64,000 nucleotides of DNA from Blastocladiella emersonii ATCC 22665 (Eukaryota; Blastocladiomycota; Blastocladiomycetes; Blastocladiales; Blastocladiaceae), in assembly GCA_025594325.1 (NCBI GenBank), contig JANHCV010000008.1:62001-126000 (forward strand), in the 5' to 3' direction. Positions 48,901 to 59,412 of this stretch are shown here, in pieces. The notes beneath the pieces were generated by a model. That model searched no databases. It was given only the letters and a program-made list of their open reading frames with translations, and had not been told where the DNA came from. The position numbers and the translations under genes were made by a program. Each line of letters begins with the position of its first letter. Position 1 is the stretch's first letter.

Positions 48901-50355
48901 ATGGGCGGCTACGTCCTCCCCGACCATGAAATTCTGCCGTACAAGATCTTGACCGTGCTGTCGCTGGTCTTCAGCCTCGCCAGCCTCGTCCTGTGCGTCC
49001 GCGATGCCCTCGGCAAGGTCGAGGCGCCACCCGCTGTCGCCGCGAAACCGGTGCCGCGCATCGAACCTCCGCCGCCGCCATCCGCTCGCGGCGGGACGCT
49101 GGCGCCGCTGCAGCCCGGCCATGACCCGTCGCCGCCGCCGCCCGACGATCGGGCCGCGCCCGAGACGCTGCAGCGTCCGCGCGCCAAGACGGCGTTCATG
49201 CGCCGCTCGTCGTCCGCGCACTACAACGTGGGCGGCGGCGCGTCCACTGCCGCGTCGTCCGTGCGCCGCCGAAACCGGCTCCGCGCGCTCCGCGCGCTCC
49301 GCACGGCGCTGCGCACGATCCTCGCCAACTGCGCGGACCCGCGGTGGCTCGCGCTGCTGTTCACGGCGCTCATGTCGCTCGCGCAGGCGTGCGCCGACAC
49401 GTGGCAGGCGTACCTTCGGCCCGGCGAGTTCCCGTACGTCGAAATGTACCCGGGGTACCTCGCGGTCCACTCGATCCCGATCTCGTTCATTGGGTCGACG
49501 TGCCACGTCATGATGACGGCAAGGGTCACCGAGATCTGCTTCAAGGACGCGCTGCGCGCACGGCGAACCATGTGGCTCCTCGCGACCGCCGTCGGGATCG
49601 TGTTCCCCGGACTCAACCTCGGGTTCGGGTTGCCCGTCGCGCTCGCGTGCGAGGACGCGGGGACGTGGCAGACGTGGACGATCCCGAGGTGGTTGATTCT
49701 GACCAACGGCGTCCTGCCGTGCATGGGTATCGCGTTCACCGTCTACACGTACCGCGTCGCGTTCCCGCCCGACGCCGCGCCCAGCAGCAGCAGGCGCGAC
49801 TCGACAAGGCGCGGGCTGCTGCGATTCTGGAAGCGACGCGCTGACAACAAGGCGGGAATGCCGACCACTGCGGCTTCGGCCTCGGCCGCGCACCTCACCG
49901 CGTCCACGTCCATGTCGCCCATCGCGACCCTGACGTCGTCGCCGTCGTCCAAGTCGATCCGCCCTTCAACCACCACCTCACCTCCCTCACCCAAACCCAA
50001 GCCCCGGAAACGCCGCAACCTGCTGCGCACGTCGATCCGCAACAGCTTCCGCCTGCATACGGCCGTCTACGTGGCGGCGTGGGTCGCGGGCATGGCGATC
50101 CTGGCCGCCGCCGAGCTCGTCACGCCCGTCCTCCGCGCGCCCGCGTTCGGGATCATCGGCGTCGTCGCCATCTCCGTCGAGTCGCAGTTCAAGTTTCTGG
50201 TGCGCGCGCAGGCCAAGGCCAGAAGGAGGGCGGCGCATACGGGCGAGGATTACTTTGATGATGAGTACGAGTCGGAGGAGGGGGGAGAGTCGACGGGGAA
50301 TACCGTCGGGTCGTCGTTCGCCGCGTCGGCCGCGTCCGCGGCGTCGGTTGGATAG
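48901..50355 (+). CDS. 7TM receptor-like protein, divergent clade I
   Basis: 484 residues, one exon, start MGGYVLPDHEILPYKI. A Pro-rich stretch of about 100 residues with Arg-rich ends (RRRNRLRALRALRTALR) separates TM1 from TM2. After TM3 comes ARVTEICFKDALRARR. The third inner loop is about 100 residues. TM6 is RNSFRLHTAVYVAAW, and TM7 ends ESQFKFLVRAQAKARRRA. The tail is acidic (DEYESEEGGE). The MHFED motif is absent. By start and layout it resembles the gene at 14960, another member with an expanded TM1-TM2 region. Confidence 0.8.
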   Translation: MGGYVLPDHEILPYKILTVLSLVFSLASLVLCVRDALGKVEAPPAVAAKPVPRIEPPPPPSARGGTLAPLQPGHDPSPPPPDDRAAPETLQRPRAKTAFMRRSSSAHYNVGGGASTAASSVRRRNRLRALRALRTALRTILANCADPRWLALLFTALMSLAQACADTWQAYLRPGEFPYVEMYPGYLAVHSIPISFIGSTCHVMMTARVTEICFKDALRARRTMWLLATAVGIVFPGLNLGFGLPVALACEDAGTWQTWTIPRWLILTNGVLPCMGIAFTVYTYRVAFPPDAAPSSSRRDSTRRGLLRFWKRRADNKAGMPTTAASASAAHLTASTSMSPIATLTSSPSSKSIRPSTTTSPPSPKPKPRKRRNLLRTSIRNSFRLHTAVYVAAWVAGMAILAAAELVTPVLRAPAFGIIGVVAISVESQFKFLVRAQAKARRRAAHTGEDYFDDEYESEEGGESTGNTVGSSFAASAASAASVG

Positions 50356-50629
50356 CAATACATACCGGGCTTGCGCGTCAAATATATAGGCCGAGACCTG
50401 GGTGTGGGTGGTGTGTGCGAGAGCCGGCGGGCGCTGCGCTGACCACATCCGCTCCTGCGGGAAAGAACATGCGAGCGGCACGATGGTGCAGGAGCAACTA
50501 GCAAACGCGCTGTATATTAGGTCTCGGCCGCTCCGCTACGACACTCCTCGGCTGTCAGAGCGGATGCACGACCTGCACACGCAACCTTTGGCATTGCGTC
50601 GCGCAACATCGACTCGAAAGCTCAAGGGT

Positions 50630-51815
50630 GCGGCGATGGTGGAGAAAGCGCGAGTCACCACACGTCAGGCATGGAACGCAAACCTTGCCTCCGCCGCACT
50701 TGGACTACGTCGAGCAGGCGCGTAAATGAGAAGCCGGCGCGTGTGCAGAGTCGTCGATCCGAAACGTTGTGCCCACGAGCGTCGCATTAAACGAGAATTT
50801 TGAAGCGAAGGAGCGAGAGAATGCTGCCGAAACCAGGCCTTGTCGAGCCGGTACTTGAGGAAGTCGAACGCGGTTGTCATGTCGCCCGTGATCAGCGAAG
50901 GTCGACAACCTTATGCAGCTGTTGCGGCTCGCCAAGTCTTGCGTCACATCGTCTGCCCAACTGCCCAAGTGCGAGCGGGCGCGTCGACCGGACAAAATCG
51001 TCACAAACCCAATCGAGCCGTCTCAGTGCCTTGACACAGCGGCCATACACCCGAAAAAGGTTCCCTAAGCAGCTTTGGGGCGACTGCTCAGCTTTGGGGC
51101 GACTGCTCAAATAGCAAAAGCTCGACGTCCATTCGGTGAGACTGGTTTCTGCTGTGTCCGAACGCTTGCTGGGTAGCGTGGGAGAAGCTGAATCGATGAC
51201 CAACCACTATCAATCGTGCGTCAACACGCCCGATCGAATGGGTCAAGACGACGACATACAAGACGAAGAACTGGTTCGAGGGTGGCCGTCAAGGAGCAGA
51301 CGATGCGCACACCAGGTGGGCAGCGGAGTCTGCAGCCTGCAGCACGGCGAACGCGAGGGGTTTGCTCGAGACAGAGCTTGGTCCCACGACTTTGAGCACC
51401 GTGCGTGCTGCGGGTAGCGCATACTGTGATGCCCAGGAGCGGCACGATGAGCGGCGCCTCGCCGCTCGTGAAAGTCTTCGGCGCACGGCGGCGCATCATT
51501 CATCGACCAAGGACGCGGTGCTGACGTGGTTGCAACAAGTTAACGGATGATTTTACTCCATGAGATGCATAGCTAAGGGTGGTTGGGGTGCGAGAGTCGG
51601 AGCGCGGCCGCTGCGACGAGTTCGCCGAAGGATCGCGTGAGTGGCGCTGCGCGAAATCTTCTCCTCGCCTTCGCTATGATCCAACCCCCGCCCTGCAACC
51701 GCTTGCAATGCACTCGAATGGACATCGTATCGCGAAAAGTACTTTTTTGCAATGTTGAACGGCTCCTTGGACTTAGAAGAGCTTGGTTGCCGCGTTCTTT
51801 GCGTGGCAACTCGCA
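50630..51815. repeat. Degenerate direct repeat, copy A
   Basis: Three landmarks occur in the same order in copy B. They are GGTGCGGCGAT.GTGG.GAAAGCGCGAGTC (50630), GCAGCGGAGTCTGCAGCCTGCAGCACGG (about 51320) and GATGCATAGCTAAGG with GGCGCTGCGCGAAATCTTCTCC (51565-51665). Lengths between landmarks are similar but not equal. Confidence 0.6.
51071..51108. repeat. 19-bp tandem duplication
   Basis: AGCTTTGGGGCGACTGCTC occurs twice in a row (51071-51089 and 51090-51108). Confidence 0.85.
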
Positions 51816-52289
51816 TCCGCAGGAGCCACCTCCACGTTCGGGTCAGCGTTTAGTTCAGCGCCGTGTGCAGCCGATTGTGCTTTATTATGTGCTCTAAGCT
51901 TCACCGTCAGGCAGCAGTGCGCTTGATCCCGCACTTTTGCCGCGGTGGTGGCAGCGTGGCACCTGCAACCTCGCCTCGCGCGCGCATCATGCTTGACCTA
52001 CTCAAGCCGGCCCACCGCTCCACGGGGTACATGGGGCCTGCTAGTACCGGCGCGGCGGTGTTTGAGCGGTGGACAGGCGGTCCTAGCTTCCGCCGAGCCC
52101 GTCCGATCCCATCGAGCATCCCCGCGAGCTTAGCGAGAACCCATGTTCAACAACTTCACTCAGTAAGAAACCGCTCGGTGTATTCGAATCCGAAGCATTT
52201 CACTCGTCTCAGAACGGCTTTTCTCGGCATTCTGGGCGGATCCACGACTCTGCACACGCGCCCGTTGGCCCTACGCCGCACGTGGGCAC

Positions 52290-52430
52290 GGCGATTGTGG
52301 AGAAAGCGCGAATCAGCACACGACAGACATGGGACGCGACCCTTGCCCCGCCACACCCAGATTGGGCGCTCATGCATGAAGCCGGCGCGTGTGCAGAGCC
52401 ATCGACCCAGAACGGCATGTCCGTAACAGT
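52290..52430. repeat. Partial third copy of the degenerate repeat
   Basis: GGCGATTGTGGAGAAAGCGCGAATC and GAAGCCGGCGCGTGTGCAGAG match the first part of copy A (50640 and 50731) with scattered changes. Confidence 0.5.
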
Positions 52431-53096
52431 CGAAGGAAAAGCCAAGAGTGGTTGAAGAGAATAAGACGTGCTCGTCGGAAGCGGGTGTTTTGTTTGTGGA
52501 CGTGCAAGGTTGTCAAGTAACTGATAGCACGCCGCGGACGGTCGTGGATCATGTCCCGCCAGGTTTTGTCGCTGCAACTTGCCAAAATATGCGACGCTCG
52601 GCCAATACCATCGCCAATAAGCCACAAGCTCGTAAGAGTACTCCAAAGAGGAACATACTGAATCGATTCCGCCTCCGAGAAGAGCAAGGGTACGGCCAGG
52701 CGATCGCGCACCATTCCGCCGTAGAAGATGAAGTTGACTGTACGGCGTACGCGTCGCTCTGCGACAGCCACGTATCACGTTTGTGTTCTGAGACCGACTC
52801 CCCGAAGCAAGGGTTTGCCTCGAGCTTCAAGGGATTTTGACGGCTGAGACCCGAGGGCAGTCGTTATGGCGCGCGGACCGCTACGCGTTGCGCCGACCAC
52901 GTCTGCTTCGTGAGGCGGGAAGCGATTCGGACAGGGAGAACTCGACGATGAAAAAGCGTGCGTGTATGTTCGAAGCGGAATCACTATTTGCTTGCTTGTC
53001 GTATCCGCAATATTCCTTAGGCTGCGCTGAGGATCCACGAGCCTGCACACGCGTCCCTTAGAATGGCATCTCGGAACGTCGTCGTGGCAGCGTGCG

Positions 53097-54195
53097 GGTG
53101 CGGCGATAGTGGGGAAAGCGCGAGTCCCCACGCGTCAGGCATGGAACGCGAACCATGTCACCGCCGCACCCGGACGAGGTTGAGACGAGCGCGCGAGCGA
53201 GGACGCCGACGCGTGTGCAAAGTCGTGGACCCGGAGCGTCATGCCCCGGAGCGCCGCGGCAAATGAACGAGTGGTCGCGAGAGGTGCAAGTGTCCGACAA
53301 AAGAAGCTGGCTTGTTCTTGGATGTACCGTGTAGTCTGCGAGGAGCCGTTACGCAAATCGCGGTAGAAGTGGAGAAAACGCTTGATCTAGCTGTCGCGGC
53401 CCTTAGAATTGGCTCAAAAGTCGTGCTCGCAAATGGATGAGCGCAGTGAGTGACGTGTACGCCTCGCTTGAAGTGGTTCAGCGATTGGTGCATAAGGCGC
53501 TCGCCACTGGTCATAGCAGTGTGGGTGGTGCTTCCCGATTATTGATATGCCGCGTGCAACAAGCTGAATCGAGCACCGCATGCTGCAAAGCGTGCGCAAA
53601 CTCCACTCTCGCTTTTTCCAAGGCGTTGATACGCGAGAGAAAGGAGCGGTATTGGGGTGGCGATGAAGGAGCGGACAACGCGCACCCCGGTAGGGCAGCG
53701 CAGTCCGCAGCCTGCAGCACAGCAAACGGTCACATTAACGCAAGATGCAGATCGGCCGGAAGAGTTCGAGCAGTGCGGGCGCTGCGGGTATGGCATACTG
53801 AGATGTCATAGCGGGGCGCGATGAGAGGCGCCTCGTTGGTTGAAAAGGTCTGCGGCGCACGATGTTGTGCCGTTCATCGACTGGAGGCGCGATGCCAACA
53901 TAGTTGCAGCAAGTTAGCGGGAGGTTCTATTCCATGGGATGCATAGCTTAGGGTTGCTGGGGAGCGAGATAGGGAACGCGGCGGCGGCAACAAGTTTGCC
54001 GCTGGGTCGCGTGTGTGGCGCTGCGCGAAATCTTCTCCACGCCCTCGCGACGCTTCTGCACCCTCTCTGCAACCACTTCCAATGTACTCGAATGAACTCT
54101 GAACGCCGAATCGGACTTTCTGCAATGTTAAACGGGTCCCTGGGCTTCGGAGGCTTCGGTTGCTGGTGCCTCGTGGGACAACTCGCCTGCGGACG
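53097..54195. repeat. Degenerate direct repeat, copy B
   Basis: Copy B carries the same landmarks as copy A: GGTGCGGCGATAGTGGGGAAAGCGCGAG (53097), GCAGCGCAGTCCGCAGCCTGCAGCACAG (about 53693) and GATGCATAGCTTAGG with GGCGCTGCGCGAAATCTTCTCC (53938-54038). Identity is clearly below that of a recent duplication. Confidence 0.6.
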
Positions 54196-54426
54196 CCGCC
54201 AGGCCACGAAAAGCGACGCGAACAGCCCGGTACACTTGATGATGTGCTCTACACTAAATGATTCTACAGAGCCCGACGTGCTTGATCCAACAACTCACGA
54301 TGACGTTACCTGGCGCCTGCGAGCTTCCCGCGCTCGCGTCGACTTGGCCTTGAGGGGTTACCGCTTCTTCTCAAGGAAGCTGACGCACGATCTGGTTTCC
54401 TCTGAGAACGAGAGTCATTTATGGTA

Positions 54427-55614
54427 TCAGGGGAGCTGAACCTCGTGTATTTCCACCTCATCGTCCTCAGTCGCATCCATCCCGCCCGTATTCTGCACGA
54501 CCACCGCTCCCTCCGCGGCATATTTGGGCGGGGCCACGCTGACCGTGCCCGCGACCGTATCCTCGAAATGCATGACCGCGCGCTTATCGATCCGCTTCTG
54601 CTTCTTGACGCGCGACCGAATGATGCGGCGGAACTGCATCTCGTGCAAGCTGCCCGCACACGCGACGATCGAGGTCAGCGACCAACGCGGCCCGATCGAC
54701 ATGTACGCCCCGGCCGCACCGAACAGCGCCATGGCCAACGTCCAGCACACCACGTACGAGAGCGTGAGCGTCTTGTACGTCTGCTTGACCGACGAGAGCA
54801 GGTGCTGCGTCTTCTCCTCCTTGCGCGGTGGAAGTTTGGGCAGTGCGGGGGTAGAGGATGAGGTGGTCGAGACGGAGCGGACGAAGCTGAGGCTCGCCAC
54901 GGTGTCGGTCACGCGCGAGCTGATCCCGCGCGAGTCGCGCGGTTCGCGCCGTTCGGCCGAAGGCGTGTAGAAGGCAAAGAAGTAGGCCACGATGTTGCAC
55001 CCGATGCCCCAGATACCCTGCAGCGCGTTGAGCAGCAGCAGTGCGTGGCCAATGTCGTACGTGGCCCACGGACCGCCCGCGCGTCCGACCTCCTCGACAT
55101 GATAATAGCCGACGGTCATGTTGACGGGGATCATGATCACTGCGAACGTGATTGTGACGGGCGCAATGATGCGGTACAGCAGGCTGGTGCGTTTGAGGCA
55201 CACGGACTGGACACGGCGCATCACGATCAGGTTGCTTGCCCCGCCCGCGATTGACGGCTGCACGAGGCCGACGTACGCCGTGACGGGGTAGTAGTCGAGG
55301 ATGACGGGAAACGACGGCTCAAAGAGCGAGTGGACGTTGGTCGCGGCCAGCGCAACCGACGAGGCCGAGGTCACGGCCATGAGGTACGGGACGTAGTCGA
55401 ACCCGACGCGAGATGATCGCCGTCTCGATCGCCGCCGCTTCACTGAGTCGTGGTTTGGGTGCTCCGCGGCGGATCCGCTTTGGAAGTGACTGCGGAGCTG
55501 GGCCACGACCTCGGACCCGCTGATGAGCAAGCACACGAGCGAGATGACCGCGTTGGCCACGACGAGCGCGATGTGCAGCGGGACTTCATCCGTCGGAATG
55601 ATGTAAGAATTCAT
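54427..55614 (-). CDS. 7TM receptor-like protein, clade I
   Basis: 395 residues, one exon. The frame is open upstream, but ATG 55614 (MNSYIIPTDEVPLHIAL) aligns with MNSYTVPAAEIPL of the 12085 gene. TM2 begins FDYVPYLMAV. After TM3 comes RRVQSVCLKRTSL. TM6 is KQTYKTLTLSYVVCW, and TM7 ends EMQFRRIIRSRVKKQKR. The tail has KRAVMHFEDTVAG. It is the most distant member in position, past the repeat stretch, yet keeps all clade I hallmarks and the CGATATCACGTG box upstream. No lesion is visible. Confidence 0.85.
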   Translation of the reverse strand: MNSYIIPTDEVPLHIALVVANAVISLVCLLISGSEVVAQLRSHFQSGSAAEHPNHDSVKRRRSRRRSSRVGFDYVPYLMAVTSASSVALAATNVHSLFEPSFPVILDYYPVTAYVGLVQPSIAGGASNLIVMRRVQSVCLKRTSLLYRIIAPVTITFAVIMIPVNMTVGYYHVEEVGRAGGPWATYDIGHALLLLNALQGIWGIGCNIVAYFFAFYTPSAERREPRDSRGISSRVTDTVASLSFVRSVSTTSSSTPALPKLPPRKEEKTQHLLSSVKQTYKTLTLSYVVCWTLAMALFGAAGAYMSIGPRWSLTSIVACAGSLHEMQFRRIIRSRVKKQKRIDKRAVMHFEDTVAGTVSVAPPKYAAEGAVVVQNTGGMDATEDDEVEIHEVQLP

Positions 55615-55962
55615 GGTTTGCGCTGCATGGTCGGTTGCGGGAGGAGAGCCAGGCAAGGCCACAACTATTCCGAGAACCAGATGATCCCGATCCGAGGCGG
55701 AGACACAAGTGTCTCGCACCCGGAGCCGAGGTGCGAACACGCGTCTCGCACCTCCCACGTGATATCGAAGCGAGCTGGGACTCGGCCGTGTTCGCGCTGC
55801 TCCGACTTGCTTTTGTCAGGCCGGTTACGATCGGAAACGCTCGCGCTCAATTTCGAGAACATATGTATTATACTGAAAGAACAAAATCCACCTTGTTGGT
55901 GGTAGCCGCACACGTACGGTCAAACGGATCCGAGCGGCATTCGAGACTGGCAAAACCTTGCG
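55615..55962. promoter_or_regulatory. Upstream region with clade I box and GTCTCGCAC pair
   Basis: 348 bp. On the minus strand CGATATCACGTG lies at 55767-55756, 142 bp upstream of the start at 55614. GTCTCGCAC occurs at 55711-55719 and 55743-55751 on the plus strand. The remainder has no gene. Confidence 0.5.
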
Positions 55963-57805
55963 TCATTGATACGGCGTCAATACTGATACGGCGTCAGCTT
56001 GCACATGACGCGCCAGAAACTTGGCTCGCGCGGAGACCGCGTTCGGGCTGTCGTTGTCAAGAAGCTCCTGGTCGATTTGGAGGACCAAAAGACTCTTGAG
56101 TTCGAGTTCCGCCAGCCCAAGCAACCCGGCCTCGGTCATGTTCGTGTCTACGAGGGACAACTCCTCGATGGAGGGCGGGAGCTCGCGCGAGATCGCGACA
56201 ACACTGTCGTCGAGTACTCCCAAGTTGCCGTCCAAAAAGAGTCGACGCAGTGTGGGCGGTAATTTCCGGATGAGAAACATCACCCGCGAGCTTGGACCCG
56301 TGTAGATCAGCCCCGTGTTCCCAGCATCAAGCTCTTCAAGGCAGGGCGGTATATGGTCGGAAAGGTGCGCAATGTCTCGGTTACCAATGGGGTTCTCGCC
56401 GAGAATGAGCGTAACAAGCGTTTGAGGAAGCATGGGTGCAATATCAATCATGGCATCCTCGTCGATATTTGTGCCGCGCAGAGAAAGTCTTTTTAGGTGC
56501 TCCGAGAGGTGCGGCATCAGCGCTGCAAACCCCTCATTTCCAACCGAGTTGATGCTTAGGTCAAGCTCCTCGATTGTGCAGGACAGCGAAGGTGCAAGAA
56601 TGTCAATGAGACCTGGCTGGATGGAGATAGTTCTCAGCCAAGGTCAATGACTCAAGACGTGGGGGCATGTGCTTGGGAAGCAGTTGTATCGCATGTTCGT
56701 CCAAATCAACGCGTGATAGATCGAGCTCGGTCAGACGCGCTGGAAGTCCGGGAATAAGTAGCTCCCACGCGTCATTGGGAATCTGGCTGCTCAAGATTTC
56801 AAGCCAGGCTAGTTGCGGAGCCCTTGCAAAAGAAGCTACCATGGCTTCAGCAGCGGAAAGGTTCCAATCCGTAAGAGAAAGCCGGAGAGCTTGGAGCGTC
56901 AGCGGGAGGCCTTCAGCCAGGTTCACCATACCATCCATGAGAATCCCGCAATCGAGAATATTGAGGTGCCGGAGCGAAGGTGGAAGGAAGCGGAGAAATC
57001 GAGTCGCACCATGATGATCTAGTCGGCCCGAGGTCAGCGAGGGCCCGTTCACTTCGAGGGCATAGTGAGCGAGGCAGCCGCCACGAAGGTTGAGCTCCAG
57101 CAGAGTCTCGAGAAGCGACATTCGCTGAACAAGCGCAAGTGTGAGAGCGGAATTCGTGAACGAGGCCTTAGTCACGGCTTGGGAAGGGCTGGCAAAGGCG
57201 GCACCATGCGCGGTCGCACCGGCCTTAGTCAGGCGCATCGAGCTCATGTAGAAGGTTGTTAAGATACCGGACTCGATTGCAGCACAGATTGATTCGACGT
57301 ATGCGTCGCCCAAAGCACGGCTTGCGAGTGGGTTCGACGGGCCGGACACGTCGTAGAGGCCCAAGAGGACGCTCAACGTGGGTTTAAGCACGGCCAAATG
57401 CCAAACAGAAACCGGACGCAGTTGGCCCGAATCATACCACCAGTGGACGACTCGAAGGTCGCCAGTATCGAAAACGGCGGATAATACTTGATACAGGTGT
57501 AAATTTTGGCGCTCGTTGAGCAAACGGCCTGACAGCTTCCACAGCTTGAGCACGGCAAGGTTGGACTGCCGCGTCGCATCGGTCACGCCAACTCCAGAAA
57601 GCACTCGATCGATGATAGCGGGGAGCACGCGAGGCACCGCCCGATGCGACATGACTCGGGCGTATTGATCCATTGCGGCGAGGTCGTCATTGGGTCGCGT
57701 CTGGCGGATGGCATGGATGAGAGTCGCCTCCACAACGAGTCCGGTCCCAAGTCCACGGAGCGCTTGCGGGGCAGCCGGAGTGACACGTTGCACCAAGTCT
57801 CTCAT
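55963..57805 (-). pseudogene. LRR protein gene with one frameshift
   Basis: It starts MRDLVQRVTPAAPQALRGLG and shares the helical N-terminal segment (EATLIHAIRQTRPNDDLAAMDQYARVMSHRAVPRVL) with the other LRR genes. About 400 residues with RNI-type repeats follow to LESLTLAENY, where near 56625-56635 the frame moves by one base. The new frame continues PGLIDILAPSLSCTIEELDLSIN and then intact repeats to TGA near 55963 (QADAVSVLTPYQ). No GT-AG intron fits the break. It would be a protein of roughly 600 residues if whole. As with the others, an error or a real lesion are both possible. Confidence 0.75.
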
Positions 57806-57974
57806 TTCATTCGTTCGCGTGGAGGTGATGGCGTGGTTAGTTCGGGGAGCGCAGCCGACCTGGCTTCGAACCGGCCGACGTCACCGCGGCGCGTCACGCT
57901 TTGATGAGCGACGCGTGGCAGCGACTTGCTTCCCGGCCGTCCGCCAAAAGAAACATAGTTATATTCGAAACTTC

Positions 57975-59177
57975 TCAGTACATGATGCTACACTCGGGAT
58001 ACTTTTCACTGATCGCCTCGGCGTCAGGCCCGGCAAGGTCGGTTGACGGGCACCCTTGAAGGTTCAACGACTGGAGATCCTCGAGCTCGACGTCAAGCAA
58101 GGCCACAAGCGCCTCGCGGGTGATGTAATTATTGCGGAGATCGAGATGCTCGAGTCCCACGGGAAGTCCGGAAATGATAGCAATGGCCTTGGCATCGTTG
58201 AGCCTGCAACTAGAGAGTCCAAGGCCAGTGAGGCTCGCAGGCAAGTGCTGGCCGAGCGCGCAAGCGTCATCGATTGACATCTGGGCGCCAGACAGGACGA
58301 GATCATCAAGCCGTGGAGGAAGATGCGGCGCGAGGAGCTGCATCGCGCCCTCCACCAATAGATTACCTGCGATGTTGAGGTACGTGAGCGACGAGGGAAG
58401 TGCTGGCGCGAGCGCAGTAAGACCGCGGTTGCCCATCGAGCAGTGCGGCAAATAGAGAGACTCGAGTCCGATCGGCATATTGGTAGCCAACAGCTCAGCG
58501 CCGCGAGGTCCAAGCTTGGAACCACCGAGAAGCAGCTCGCGAAGGGTCTGTGGAAAGTAAGGGGTGATTAGCGAAGCAATCCCTTCGCCAAAGACACAAT
58601 AGCGAATCTCAAGCCTGCGAGGTCGCGAGGGCATGTGATTGGCGAGAGCTGTGGCAGCCTCGGCGTTCCATTCCATGCCCATCAGCATGAGATTTTCAAG
58701 CGACGCTGGAAGACCGAGGCAAACGTCGAGCACCCCTTCGGCTGGAAGCAAGCGGGCGCCGTGGTCCCAGTGAAGCAGCATGAGAGACGAGGGAAGTCGG
58801 CGTAAAAACGAAGTTGATCCTGGCTGGTAGATTAGGCGCGATGGGAGGTAGAGGTTTTGAATCGAGTCGGGCAACCACGGACCCTCGTGTAGTGCGTCCG
58901 AGGGAAGCGAGATCCAGCGGCCGCGCAAATCGAGCGTGACAAGGGTCTTCGGCAAGCCCATGGCCGTGAGAACGGGAAGCGACATGCACGACTGAGAGAA
59001 GCTTGCTGACCGAACAGCGTGATTCGGGCTGGCAAACGCGGCTCGGAGCTGAGCAGCACCCCACTTGGTGATGCGCGCGCCTTCGACCGCGACTCGACTG
59101 ACGTGGCCTGCAGCAATGTCGTCGACCATGTTGAAAATCACCATGTCACCCACGGACGTGCCCTCAAACTTGACGTG
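57975..59177 (-). pseudogene. LRR protein gene missing its first exon
   Basis: The coding frame is open for 401 codons from 59177 (HVKFEGTSVGDMVIFNMVDDIAAGHV) to TAA at 57975, with about a dozen RNI-type repeats and the end SEKYPECSIMY. The beginning matches the start of exon 2 in the LRR gene at 3003-4689, and TTGTAG directly before 59177 is a good 3' splice site. The upstream exon with the N-terminal helix is absent. The Harbinger copy at 59205 begins 27 bp upstream, inside what should be the intron. It is intact where present but lacks a proper start. Confidence 0.75.
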
Positions 59178-59412
59178 CTACAATGGCGACGTGGAGGCAA
59201 CTTAGGGTCCGTTTGGTTCAGATCAGGTGGATCAGCTGAAAAAGTTGCCACGTTTCACCTCACCCCCGTTCATCTCAGCGGCCGTGCGAACCAAACGCCC
59301 CGCTGGATGACCCCCCCCCGCAATAAAATCTTTCCCACCTCTTTGCAGCCGCACTTATTGCAACGAATCAACACCTAACCTCACGCATCGTGTTCTCGAG
59401 CCCTCAAACAAC

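Larger units (their letters stand above)
50356..54426. other. Gene-poor stretch of decayed repeats
   Basis: About 4 kb with only short, non-conserved open frames on both strands. It contains a degenerate direct duplication (50630-51815 and 53097-54195) and a partial third copy near 52290-52430. I see no recognisable protein domain, RNA gene or intact mobile element. The most likely reading is a graveyard of an unidentified repeat family. Confidence 0.65.

Noticed and set aside
50640-54200. Short open frames with Cys/Arg-rich translations in the repeat stretch as genes
   Set aside because: They differ between the repeat copies, lack consistent frames and show no domain.
10634-55614. Microbial rhodopsin or fungal pheromone receptor identity for the 7TM family
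   Set aside because: TM7 has no lysine for retinal binding, and I see no Ste2- or Ste3-like signature.
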